From assembly GCA_021846325.1 (NCBI GenBank), contig JAJZBX010000014.1:1-57728 (forward strand): 57,728 nucleotides of DNA, written 5' to 3'. The notes under the pieces are model-generated. The model was given only the letters and a program-made list of their open reading frames with translations. It did no database searches and had not been told where the DNA came from. Shown one piece after another: positions 8,644 through 16,036 of this stretch (its first letter is position 1; each line of letters starts with the position of its first letter). The position numbers and the translations under genes were made by a program. This DNA comes from Actinomycetes bacterium (GTDB lineage: Bacteria > Actinomycetota > Acidimicrobiia > Acidimicrobiales > RAAP-2).

Positions 8644-9486
8644 CTACGACAAGGCGGACAGGTCGCTGATCCGCTCGGCCCCGGCGTAGACGACCATCGA
8701 GGGTGCTCGCAAGAAGCCAACGAGGGTGAGACCGGACTCCTCGGCGAGTTCGACGGCGAGCGACGACGGCGCCGACACCGCGCAGAGCATCGGCACCCCC
8801 GCCATGACCGCCTTTTGGACGAGCTCGAAGGACGCGCGACCCGACACCAGCAGTATCGTGTCGCGCAGCGGCAGGCGTCCTTCGCGCAGCGCCCAGCCCA
8901 CCACCTTGTCAACCGCGTTGTGGCGGCCGACGTCTTCGCGAAGTACCAGCAGCTCACCGGTGGCGCTGAAGAGCGCTGCGGCGTGCAGGCCCCCCGTCTT
9001 GTCAAAGACCGGCTGGGCGGCGCGGAGCCGGTCGGGCAGCGTCAACAGCGTCGCGGCCGCGACGCTGAGCCGGTCGTCGTGCACGTCAAAGTGTGATCGC
9101 GTGCGCACCGCCGCGATGGAGGACTTCCCGCACAGTCCACACGAGCTCGTCGTAAAGAACGCGCGGGCCACGTCGTCGCCGGGGGGCTCGATCCCGGCAC
9201 TGAGGTGAAGGTCCAAGATGTTGAATCGGTTCGCTTCGTCCGCGTCGCGGCCGGCACAGTAGCGAATGCTGCGCAGATCCTCGGTGCGCGCAATGACGCC
9301 CTCACTGACGAGAAAGCCCGCGGCCAGGTCGAAGTCGGCACCGGGTGTGCGCATGGTGACCGCCATCGAGCGACCATCGACGCGCAGCTCGAGCGGCTCC
9401 TCCCCGGCGAGGGTGTCACGACGACGCTCGGGCGCGGCGCCGACCGTCAGCCGCACGACGGAACGTTGCGGAGAAACTCGGCTCAC
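8644..9486 (-). CDS. fdhD: FdhD sulfurtransferase for molybdoenzyme maturation
   Basis: 280 residues. FdhD passes sulfur from a cysteine desulfurase to the molybdenum of bis-MGD formate dehydrogenases. Seen: TSSCGLCGKSS with the C116/C119 loop pair that carries the persulfide, GGLHAAALF, EDVGRHNAVDKVVG (the FdhD signature), and SGRASFELVQKA. The GTG at 9486 is chosen because GAAGGG lies just upstream and the length equals the family norm; an upstream frame to 9579 is open but its residues look non-coding. It faces the YdeP-like gene, its probable client, and is divergent from the DUF6457 gene. Confidence 0.93.
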   Translation of the reverse strand: MSRVSPQRSVVRLTVGAAPERRRDTLAGEEPLELRVDGRSMAVTMRTPGADFDLAAGFLVSEGVIARTEDLRSIRYCAGRDADEANRFNILDLHLSAGIEPPGDDVARAFFTTSSCGLCGKSSIAAVRTRSHFDVHDDRLSVAAATLLTLPDRLRAAQPVFDKTGGLHAAALFSATGELLVLREDVGRHNAVDKVVGWALREGRLPLRDTILLVSGRASFELVQKAVMAGVPMLCAVSAPSSLAVELAEESGLTLVGFLRAPSMVVYAGAERISDLSALS

Positions 9487-9595
9487 CTCACCCCTTCGGC
9501 CACGGGTCACGCCAACTCGACCCTGATCCGCCGCTGATCCTACCGACGTCAACGGGTCCCGTGGTCGCTCACGGTGCACGACCGGTCGAGGTCGC

Positions 9596-9601
9596 TACGA
9601 T
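9596..9601 (+). promoter_or_regulatory. -10-like hexamer of a leaderless promoter
   Basis: TACGAT, six bases before the GTG at 9608. The context CGCTACGATG is repeated almost exactly before the small frame at 46950. Confidence 0.55.
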
Positions 9602-9607
9602 GCGAGC

Positions 9608-9844
9608 GTGACCAGTTCGACACAAGCGTGGATCAGCGCCTACGCGGCCCTCGTCGGTGAGGAGGTACCCACTGAGGTCGAACGCGAGTCGATTCTCGCC
9701 CTCGCGGGCATCGCCGCGCGCGCGTCAGAACGTACCGCGGCCCCCATCGCGTGCTGGCTGGCCGCCGCAGCCGGTCTGAGCGCCGGCGAGGCGATCGAGC
9801 TCGCACAACAGATCGAACCAACGACGGCCGAGCCCGACCAGTAG
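9608..9844 (+). CDS. DUF6457 small protein next to mobA
   Basis: 78 residues, single domain. Seen: TQAWISAYAALVGEE at the N-terminus and ACWLAAAAGLSAGEAIELA in the C-terminal half, the pattern of the actinobacterial DUF6457 proteins commonly found beside or fused to mobA. Function unknown; the recurrent linkage suggests a role in molybdenum-cofactor handling (inference). GTG start, apparently leaderless. It ends 66 bases before the convergent mobA stop. Confidence 0.8.
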   Translation: MTSSTQAWISAYAALVGEEVPTEVERESILALAGIAARASERTAAPIACWLAAAAGLSAGEAIELAQQIEPTTAEPDQ

Positions 9845-9909
9845 GGACTGCTCGAGTGTTTCGCGGCGTTGACGCGCCGTGTCTCGACGCGACGCCCGCG
9901 ACGCCGGTC

Positions 9910-10521
9910 TCAAGGCTCGTTGGCGCCAACGTCATCGACGCGCAGCCCGAGTCGCTCGAGATCGGCGGGGCGGTCAACGTCGGCGAAGTTCTCTGCGCTG
10001 GCGAGGTGACCCCAGTGCGCGACCTCGAGCCGGGTCACGTCGGGTTGGGCGACCACGTGGCGCAGTGAGCGCTCGCCGCGCGCGACCAACAAGCTCGCCA
10101 GGTCCAGGTGGCGTTCACCCCACCTGGCCAGCAGCGGCTGCACCCGACCGGCGACGACCGGCATGACCGAACCGGGAGCGTCGTAGTCCGCGAGGAATCG
10201 AAGAAGTTCCTCGGTCACCAAGGGTAGGTCGCAGGCGATGACCAGCGCGTCGCCGAGGTGACCGCGCCCGCGCAGCGCTCGACCTCCGGCGGCAATCGCG
10301 ACGAGGGGACCGCCGCCCAGCGGCACCTCGCTGGTCGATGCGAGTCCCGACGTGCCCGGACCCACTTCCAGCGCGAGCGCGGTTACTCGTTCCAGGAGTG
10401 CCGCCGTCCGGCGCGCGAGGGTGGTGCCGTCGACCGAGAGGTTCGCCTTGTCGCGACCCATGCGCCGGCTCGCCCCACCGGTGAGCAGGAGCGACGCCAC
10501 GTGCTCGTTCGGCCGAGGCAT
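9910..10521 (-). CDS. mobA: Molybdenum cofactor guanylyltransferase
   Basis: 203 residues; joins GMP from GTP to molybdopterin, giving MGD for enzymes such as the YdeP-like oxidoreductase. Seen: the nucleotidyltransferase loop LLTGGASRRMGRDKANL, GGGPLVAIAAG and the metal-binding segment VIACDLPLV, then PLLARWGERHLD. The ATG at 10521 is preceded by TACGCT six bases upstream, a leaderless pattern that fixes the start; the frame stays open to 10731 but those residues overlap the cytochrome gene and are not conserved. Confidence 0.92.
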   Translation of the reverse strand: MPRPNEHVASLLLTGGASRRMGRDKANLSVDGTTLARRTAALLERVTALALEVGPGTSGLASTSEVPLGGGPLVAIAAGGRALRGRGHLGDALVIACDLPLVTEELLRFLADYDAPGSVMPVVAGRVQPLLARWGERHLDLASLLVARGERSLRHVVAQPDVTRLEVAHWGHLASAENFADVDRPADLERLGLRVDDVGANEP

Positions 10522-10527
10522 GGCGTC

Positions 10528-10533
10528 AGCGTA
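10528..10533 (-). promoter_or_regulatory. -10-like hexamer of the mobA leaderless promoter
   Basis: On the minus strand TACGCT lies exactly six bases before the mobA ATG. The same hexamer and spacing occur before mogA (21403-21408). Confidence 0.55.
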
Positions 10534-10661
10534 GCCAGTCTCGTGGTTCTTGTCGCCGGTCACCCCGCGTCGAGTGGGCCGGGGCCAGTCGTCGACGATG
10601 ACCCCGGCTCGTGGTGTTCGCCCGTCGCCCGCTCGGCGCGACACGGTGCCCGGGTCGTACG

Positions 10662-11318
10662 TCACGGCTCGGGCGGCCCGGTCGTTGGACTCTCCTCTCG
10701 CAGCCACCGCGGCGAGTTGGTCGCCGCCCACCGTTCACTCACCGTGCCGCGCACCATCGAGGTCCACGAACCGCGGTGCGTAACCACCATGACGACGTGC
10801 CCGATCACGTCGAGCACGATGAGCCACGCGACGACGTCGTGCACGAAGGTCGAGCCGGCGCGCCAGGACAGCGGAAAGTAGCTGAACCACTTGAGGATCA
10901 CGCCGGTGACGAGCAACACCGGTATCGAGGCGGCGACCAGAATCGTGTTGAGCTTTTGACCCGGGTTGTACTTGTCGGCGTCGATTGCGGTGCGTCCGAG
11001 CGAGGTCAACCACGCGATCTCGTCGCGAGTCCAGTAGCTCACGCGTCGAACGTCACGGCGCATGCGACGACCCCAGGGTCCAACGAGAGAGACGGCGATC
11101 GGCACGGGCAGCGCGATACCGACCCACAGGTGGATCTGTTCAATCGTGAATCGCGGCATCACAACGCCGAAGAGTGAGCCGAAGTAGAGCGGGATCGCGG
11201 TAACGATGAGCGTCAGGAACAACGCGGCGTTCACCCAGTGGGCGACGCGCTGGACCGAGTCGAAGCGCAGCAGGCGCACCGGCCCCAGCGGTGCGCGCCC
11301 CGCCGATGTGGGAGCCAT
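10662..11318 (-). CDS. Cytochrome b561/hydrogenase-type cytochrome b membrane subunit
   Basis: 218 residues with about four hydrophobic helices. Histidines sit at positions typical for b-heme ligation: H27 (RVAHW), H63 (QIHLW), one in STFVHDVVAW and one in DVIGHVVMVV. This is the cytochrome b/b6 domain of formate dehydrogenase gamma and Ni/Fe-hydrogenase cytochromes. Its start overlaps the stop of the upstream molybdoenzyme by one base, so the two are translationally coupled. The product probably passes electrons between the quinone pool and that exported enzyme, like the MsrQ-MsrP or YedZ-YedY arrangement (inference). Confidence 0.85.
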   Translation of the reverse strand: MAPTSAGRAPLGPVRLLRFDSVQRVAHWVNAALFLTLIVTAIPLYFGSLFGVVMPRFTIEQIHLWVGIALPVPIAVSLVGPWGRRMRRDVRRVSYWTRDEIAWLTSLGRTAIDADKYNPGQKLNTILVAASIPVLLVTGVILKWFSYFPLSWRAGSTFVHDVVAWLIVLDVIGHVVMVVTHRGSWTSMVRGTVSERWAATNSPRWLREESPTTGPPEP

Positions 11319-12028
11319 CAGGTGAGGCGGGGGTCGGGATTGGTCGGACCCGTGGTGCCGTCGAGCCAGCCGTTGACGGGGTAGCCGTTCTGCTCCCAGT
11401 AGCCCGGCTGCACCGCGTCAACCACCCGGATCGCCGAGAGCCACTTCAGCGACTTGTAGCCGTACATCGGCGCGACGTAGAGACGAACCGGCCCGCCGTG
11501 TTGGACCGATACGGGACCACCGAGCATGCGGTAGGCGACGATGACGTCGGGCAGGTGCGCCTGATCGAGCGTCAGGCTCTCGGTGTCGGCGCGGTCGTAG
11601 GACTCGAAGGTGATCGCGACCGCGCCCGGCGCGACACCGACCGCTTCGAGAATGTGCGAGAGGCGCACGCCCTCCCAGTGGACGTCGGGTACGCGCCAAC
11701 CCGTCACGCACTGAAAGCTCTTGACCATCGTCGTGCGCGGCATGGCGTGCAGGTCGGCGAGGGTGAACGTGGTCGGGCGCTCGACGAGACCCGATACCTC
11801 GAGCCGGTACGCGCTCGGCTTGACGAGCGGGTACGAGCCGGTGATCGAGTAGATGCGAAATCGGTCGCCCCCCGGCAGCAGCCCGCCCAGTCCCGAACCG
11901 AGCGCGTCCGCGACGAAGCCCTGAACCCGCGCACCCGCGACGACCCCGAGCGCCCCCAGGGCCACGGCGCCCAGAAAGACGCGACGTCCAACGGGAACCT
12001 TTTGCGACGTGAGCGGATCGGTAGTCAT
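11318..12028 (-). CDS. Tat-exported molybdopterin-dependent oxidoreductase, sulfite-oxidase fold
   Basis: 236 residues. A twin-arginine signal (VGRRVFLGAVALGALG, R15-R16) is followed by the sulfite oxidase/YedY molybdopterin domain: MVKSFQCVTGW, in which C107 should ligate molybdenum, and GGPVRLYVAPMYGYKSLKWL. It would act outside the membrane and use the undecorated cofactor. Substrate unknown; MsrP-type sulfoxide reductases or sulfite dehydrogenases are the nearest ideas. The ATG at 12028 is preferred over the frame's first start at 12088 because it places the Tat motif 15 residues in. Coupled to the following cytochrome b gene. Confidence 0.88.
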   Translation of the reverse strand: MTTDPLTSQKVPVGRRVFLGAVALGALGVVAGARVQGFVADALGSGLGGLLPGGDRFRIYSITGSYPLVKPSAYRLEVSGLVERPTTFTLADLHAMPRTTMVKSFQCVTGWRVPDVHWEGVRLSHILEAVGVAPGAVAITFESYDRADTESLTLDQAHLPDVIVAYRMLGGPVSVQHGGPVRLYVAPMYGYKSLKWLSAIRVVDAVQPGYWEQNGYPVNGWLDGTTGPTNPDPRLT

Positions 12029-12358
12029 GCCAACAACGCCATCGCCGCGCGGGCGCCGGAGCGCGCACTCGTCGAACCAATGGGCCACGACCCAGACCCT
12101 CGTGCCGGCTCGCGTCGACCGCGCATCCGTCGCCCCCTACCAACGGCGACGTGGCGACCGCCCCACGTGGGCCCACGCATCGCCGTTGACCGTGAGTGTA
12201 CGGGTCACGAGCACCATCGTTGGCGTCGGGCCGGCGACTTCTCTCGTCAGCAACGCGTGGGGTCGTCCTCCTAACGTCAATCGATGCGGTACACGTGGTG
12301 TCGTGGCGATCGCGTCGGCGATGCGGGGTCGCTACCTTGCCTCGACGTTGACGTCACG
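12029..12358. other. Intergenic region upstream of the Tat molybdoenzyme
   Basis: About 330 bases between the start of the molybdoenzyme and the end of moaC, both on the minus strand. It must carry the promoter of the molybdoenzyme/cytochrome pair. No convincing -10/-35 pair, terminator hairpin or molybdate riboswitch fold could be identified by eye. Confidence 0.4.
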
Positions 12359-12838
12359 TCACGCCGTGGGCGTCTCGCTCCCCCAGTCGCCCGACTTGCC
12401 GCCGCGCTTGGCGAGCACGGCCAGGTCCTCGAACCGGGCGTTGACGTCGAGGGCACCCAGCGCACTGATGAGCGCGAGCGCGGCGAACGAGCACGCCGTG
12501 AGCGCCTCCATTTCCACTCCCGTGCGGTTGATCGTCACCACGCGGGCGCGAACCTCGGCGCCGCGCGGATCGCGCGTGACGTCGACCTCGACGACGCTCA
12601 GATTGAGCGGGTGACACAGTGGGATCAGGTGTGACGTAGCCTTCGCGGCTTGGATGCCGGCGAGGCGGGCCCCGGCCACGACGCTCCGTTCATCGGGGGA
12701 CGTCTCGAGCGCGAAGACGTCAACGCTCGTGCGAACCAGGCACCGCGCGGTCGCGGTACGCGTCGTCGGCTCCTTCGCCGATACGTCGACCATCCGAACC
12801 TGGCCCGCTCGATCGACGTGCGTGAAGGACTCTTCCAC
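12359..12838 (-). CDS. moaC: MoaC cyclic pyranopterin monophosphate synthase, first copy, with altered active site
   Basis: 159 residues. MoaC turns the MoaA product (3',8-cyclo-GTP) into cyclic pyranopterin monophosphate. Seen: RMVDVSAK, LAGIQAAKATSHLIPLCHPL (H76, E. coli His77), NRTGVEMEALT (E109 and E111, E. coli Glu112/Glu114) and LAKRGGKSGDW (K144, K148). Unusual: the KGDV lysine (E. coli Lys51) is E50 in DERSVV, and the YDMCK motif (Asp128, Lys131) is replaced by ISALG. The complementary residues are present in the second copy at 21473. GTG at 12838 chosen for GGAAGG upstream; a GTG at 12847 is possible. Divergent from moaA. Confidence 0.88.
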   Translation of the reverse strand: MEESFTHVDRAGQVRMVDVSAKEPTTRTATARCLVRTSVDVFALETSPDERSVVAGARLAGIQAAKATSHLIPLCHPLNLSVVEVDVTRDPRGAEVRARVVTINRTGVEMEALTACSFAALALISALGALDVNARFEDLAVLAKRGGKSGDWGSETPTA

Positions 12839-12919
12839 CGATGCCACCTTCCGTGTTCGCCCTTGCCTAGCACACGGCGTGGCCACGAGGACCACGCGAC
12901 CGATTCGCGCGCCGCTCGT

Positions 12920-12925
12920 TAGGCT
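12920..12925 (+). promoter_or_regulatory. -10-like hexamer of the moaA leaderless promoter
   Basis: TAGGCT lies six bases before the ATG at 12932. This supports the longer moaA start over the internal ATG at 13085, which has no ribosome site. Confidence 0.5.
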
Positions 12926-12931
12926 TCCTGC

Positions 12932-14080
12932 ATGCGAGGCGATGGTACGCGACGAACTGCACCGGCCGAGGGGCCAGCGGTGCCGTCGGGTGCCGTCGCG
13001 ACTCGTTCGACGCCCGTGGTGGTTTCGGTCAGACCCCACCGCGCGGAAGGTCGCGAGCGAGTCACCGCCGACGCGTCACGGGCGATGCCCAAGTCGGGTC
13101 CCCTCGTCGATCGATACGGTCGCGTCCACCGCGACCTGCGAATCTCCATCACCGATCGCTGCAATCTGCGCTGCGTGTACTGCATGCCCGACGAGGGGAT
13201 GACCTTTCTCGCCCACGACCAACTTCTCAGCTTCAACGAGATCGAGCGCATCGCTCGTGTGGCGCACACCCTCGGCGTGCGCTCGGTGCGCCTCACCGGC
13301 GGTGAGCCGCTCGTTCGACGAGGCGTCACCGATCTGGTGGCGCGCCTCGTCGCCGTCGGCTTCACCGATGTCGCCCTGACGACCAACGCCACGCGACTGG
13401 CCCCAATGGCTTCGTCGCTCAAGGCCGCGGGACTGACGCGCGTCAACGTGAGCTGCGACTCGCTGCACCCCGAGCGCTTCGCGTCGATCCGGCGGCGCGG
13501 TGACCTCGCCACGGTGCTCGAGGCGATGCGCGTCGCCGAGTCGGTGGGCCTCGCGCCGCTGAAGCTCAACGTCGTCCTGCTGCGCGGTGACAACGACGGC
13601 GAGATCCTGGACTTCGCCCGCCACGCGCGCGAGACCGGTCGAATCGTGCGCTTCATCGAGTTCATGCCCCTCGACGCTCAGGGGCAGTGGGACCGGGGTC
13701 GCCTGGTGCCCGGGCGCGAGGTCTTCGAGCGAATCAACGAGGTCTGGCCACTCGAGCCCGTCGCCGACCCCGCCCGACTGGCGCCCGCGGAGCGATTCGC
13801 CTTCGCCGACGGTCGTGGCGAGATCGGCTTGATCTCGAGCGTCACCGAGCCGTTCTGTGGCACCTGTGACCGTCTGCGGCTGACGGCCGACGGCTCCATT
13901 CGCAACTGCCTGTTCAGCGACGACGAGTACTCGCTGCGTGATCGGCTACGCGACGGCGCGAGCGACGACGACGTGGCGGACGTGCTGCGCCGCGCGGTCT
14001 GGGCCAAATTCCCGGGCCACGCCATCAACGAGCCGGGCTTCCTTCGCCCCCGTCGGTCGATGTCCATGATCGGCGGTTAG
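12932..14080 (+). CDS. moaA: GTP 3',8-cyclase MoaA
   Basis: 382 residues; radical-SAM enzyme that opens molybdopterin synthesis by rearranging GTP. Seen: [17 protein letters not shown] with the N-terminal cluster cysteines C77, C81 and C84, [13 protein letters not shown], the C-terminal cluster in [22 protein letters not shown], and the terminal Gly-Gly needed for GTP cleavage chemistry. The leaderless-type hexamer at 12920 supports the ATG at 12932. This gives a ~51-residue Ala/Arg/Pro-rich N-terminal extension before the usual start ([13 protein letters not shown]). If translation begins at 13085 the protein is 331 residues, the family norm. Confidence 0.95.
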   Translation: MRGDGTRRTAPAEGPAVPSGAVATRSTPVVVSVRPHRAEGRERVTADASRAMPKSGPLVDRYGRVHRDLRISITDRCNLRCVYCMPDEGMTFLAHDQLLSFNEIERIARVAHTLGVRSVRLTGGEPLVRRGVTDLVARLVAVGFTDVALTTNATRLAPMASSLKAAGLTRVNVSCDSLHPERFASIRRRGDLATVLEAMRVAESVGLAPLKLNVVLLRGDNDGEILDFARHARETGRIVRFIEFMPLDAQGQWDRGRLVPGREVFERINEVWPLEPVADPARLAPAERFAFADGRGEIGLISSVTEPFCGTCDRLRLTADGSIRNCLFSDDEYSLRDRLRDGASDDDVADVLRRAVWAKFPGHAINEPGFLRPRRSMSMIGG

Positions 14081-14163
14081 CGCCGCTCGGGTCGACCCTT
14101 GTCGATGGCTTGGCTCACCGCTACTGTGTGGGCCGACGCGGTGCCGAGTCCGGGGGGAAATCG

Positions 14164-15279
14164 ATGAGCAGCGTACGAGTACTGGTGGGCACCCGCAAGG
14201 GCGCCTTCATTCTCAGCGCGGACGGGGCTCGCCGGTCGTGGCGAGTCGACGGACCGCTCTTTGGCGGCTGGGAGGTCTACCACCTCAAGGGCTCGCCCGT
14301 GGATCCCAATCGGATCTTCGCGTCCCAGTCCACGAGCTGGTTCGGCCAGCTCATTCAGCGTTCCGACGACGGCGGCGTGACGTGGGAGCCCGTCGGCAAC
14401 CAGTTCCTTTACGACGGCGTGCCGGGCACCCACCAGTGGTACGACGGCACCCCGCACCCCTGGGAATTCGCGAGGGTCTGGCACCTGGAGCCGTCACTCG
14501 AGGACCCCGACACGGTGCTCGCTGGGGTCGAGGACGCCGCCCTCTTTCGCACCACCGACGCCGGTCAGAGCTGGCACGAGCTCGCGGGGCTGCGCGCGAC
14601 CGGCACCGGCCCGACGTGGCAGCCCGGCGCCGGGGGCCTGTGCCTGCACACCATCATCGTCAGCCCGGCCGACCACCGACGAATCTTCATCGCCATCTCC
14701 GCGGCCGGCGCCTTTCGCAGCGACGACGCGGGGGTGAGCTGGCGACAGATCAACCGCGGCCTACTCTCCGAGGGCATCCCCGTCGAGGACGCCGAAGAGG
14801 GTCACTGCGTGCACCACCTCGCGCTGCACCCCTCGCGCCCTGACGTGCTCTACATGCAAAAGCACTGGGACGTCATGCGCAGCGACAACGCCGGCGATTC
14901 GTGGTACGAGGTGAGCGGCAACCTCCCAACGGATTTCGGCTTCGCCATCGACGTGCACGCGCACGAGCCCGAGACGGTGTACGTCGTGCCGATCACCAGC
15001 GACTCGCTGCACTATCCGCCCGACGGCCAGCTGCGGGTCTACCGCAGCCGAACGGGCGGCCACGAGTGGGAGCCGCTGGCCAAGGGTCTGCCCCAGCGCG
15101 ACTGCTACGTGAACGTGCTGCGCGACGCGATGGCGGTCGACACCCTCGACGAGTGCGGCGTCTACTTCGGCACCACCGGTGGCCAGGTCTACGCCTCGCC
15201 CGACGGCGGCGACAGCTGGGACGCCATCGTGCACGATCTACCCGCGGTGCTCTCGGTCGAAGTCCAGACCCTGGCATGA
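14164..15279 (+). CDS. WD40/YVTN/BNR-repeat beta-propeller protein
   Basis: 371 residues of sialidase-like BNR repeats: [54 protein letters not shown] and [11 protein letters not shown], each with the Asp-box S/T-x-D-x-G-x-(T/S)-W pattern, predicting a beta-propeller. No signal peptide; probably cytosolic. ATG at 14164 has GGGGGAA upstream. The stop overlaps the ATG of the following ThiS/MoaD-like gene (ATGA), so the pair is co-translated. The pairing recurs in actinobacteria from memory of homologues, and its function is not known; a glycosidase role is unlikely without a catalytic domain. Confidence 0.85.
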   Translation: MSSVRVLVGTRKGAFILSADGARRSWRVDGPLFGGWEVYHLKGSPVDPNRIFASQSTSWFGQLIQRSDDGGVTWEPVGNQFLYDGVPGTHQWYDGTPHPWEFARVWHLEPSLEDPDTVLAGVEDAALFRTTDAGQSWHELAGLRATGTGPTWQPGAGGLCLHTIIVSPADHRRIFIAISAAGAFRSDDAGVSWRQINRGLLSEGIPVEDAEEGHCVHHLALHPSRPDVLYMQKHWDVMRSDNAGDSWYEVSGNLPTDFGFAIDVHAHEPETVYVVPITSDSLHYPPDGQLRVYRSRTGGHEWEPLAKGLPQRDCYVNVLRDAMAVDTLDECGVYFGTTGGQVYASPDGGDSWDAIVHDLPAVLSVEVQTLA

Positions 15280-15572
15280 TCCGGGTCGTGCTGCCGGCCC
15301 ACCTGAAGAAGCTCGCCAACGTCAGCGGCGAGGTGTCCCTCGAGGTCCCGTCGCCGCTGACCCAGGCGTCGCTGCTCGACGCGCTCGAGGCGCGCTACCC
15401 GATGCTCCTCGGCACCATCCGAGACCCAACGACGCGCCGGCGACGCGCGTACGTGCGGTTCTTCGCGTGCGAGAGTGACCTGTCCCACGATCCACCCGAC
15501 ACCGCGCTGCCGCGCCCCGTCGAGTTGGGCCTCGAGCCCTTCGTCGTGGTCGGCGCGATGGCCGGGGGCTGA
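15276..15572 (+). CDS. MoaD/ThiS-family ubiquitin-like sulfur carrier
   Basis: 98 residues, beta-grasp fold: [24 protein letters not shown] at the start region and a C-terminal GAMAGG ending in the Gly-Gly that E1-like enzymes adenylate and thiocarboxylate. It is longer than the canonical MoaD at 20696 and has a different core ([21 protein letters not shown]). It starts inside the stop of the beta-propeller gene, so the two are expected in fixed proportion. It may be a sulfur carrier or protein modifier distinct from the molybdopterin synthase small subunit; this is inference. Confidence 0.85.
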   Translation: MIRVVLPAHLKKLANVSGEVSLEVPSPLTQASLLDALEARYPMLLGTIRDPTTRRRRAYVRFFACESDLSHDPPDTALPRPVELGLEPFVVVGAMAGG

Positions 15573-15603
15573 TCTACCGCACCGGCGCCCCGCGCTCGCT
15601 CGA

Positions 15604-15609
15604 TAGCCT
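15604..15609 (+). promoter_or_regulatory. -10-like hexamer of a leaderless promoter
   Basis: TAGCCT, six bases before the GTG of the MopI-like gene. Confidence 0.5.
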
Positions 15610-15615
15610 CTAGTC

Positions 15616-16017
15616 GTGACACGGTACCGAGTGGGACAGGCGGCGAACCTCTTGGGGGTGAGCGTGGATACGCTTCGCCGCTGGGCGAGCGCCGGGCGCA
15701 TCGAGACGACGGTCTCGAGCGACGGTCGGCGCTACTACGACGGCGCCGACCTGGCCAAGCTCGCCGTCGAGATCGCCGGCGACGCGACGACGGGTCAACC
15801 ACGAGCCCAGTCGGCGCGCAACCGTTTCGTCGGCATCGTCACGCGTGTCGTGCGTGACCAGGTCGTCGCCCAAGTCGAGATCCAGGCGGGACCCCACCGG
15901 TTCGTCTCGCTGATCACCAGCGAGGCCGCGGACGAGCTGCGCCTCGCTCCCGGGGTGGTCGTGGACGCCGTGGTGAAGGCCACCAACGTTGGCGTCGAAA
16001 TCCCGTCACCGTTTTAG
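15616..16017 (+). CDS. HTH-TOBE molybdenum-pterin-binding regulator (MopI-like)
   Basis: 133 residues. N-terminal MerR-type helix-turn-helix (YRVGQAANLLGVSVDTLRRWASAGRI, residues ~4-50) followed by one Mop/TOBE domain (SARNRFVGIVTRVVRDQVVAQVEI, residues ~66-130) that binds molybdate or tungstate. It would sense oxyanion level and control genes such as modA/modBC, which lie directly downstream on the other strand and convergent to it. No DNA target could be assigned. GTG start, apparently leaderless. Confidence 0.88.
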   Translation: MTRYRVGQAANLLGVSVDTLRRWASAGRIETTVSSDGRRYYDGADLAKLAVEIAGDATTGQPRAQSARNRFVGIVTRVVRDQVVAQVEIQAGPHRFVSLITSEAADELRLAPGVVVDAVVKATNVGVEIPSPF

Positions 16018-16036
16018 GGATCGACTGGCGCTCGGC

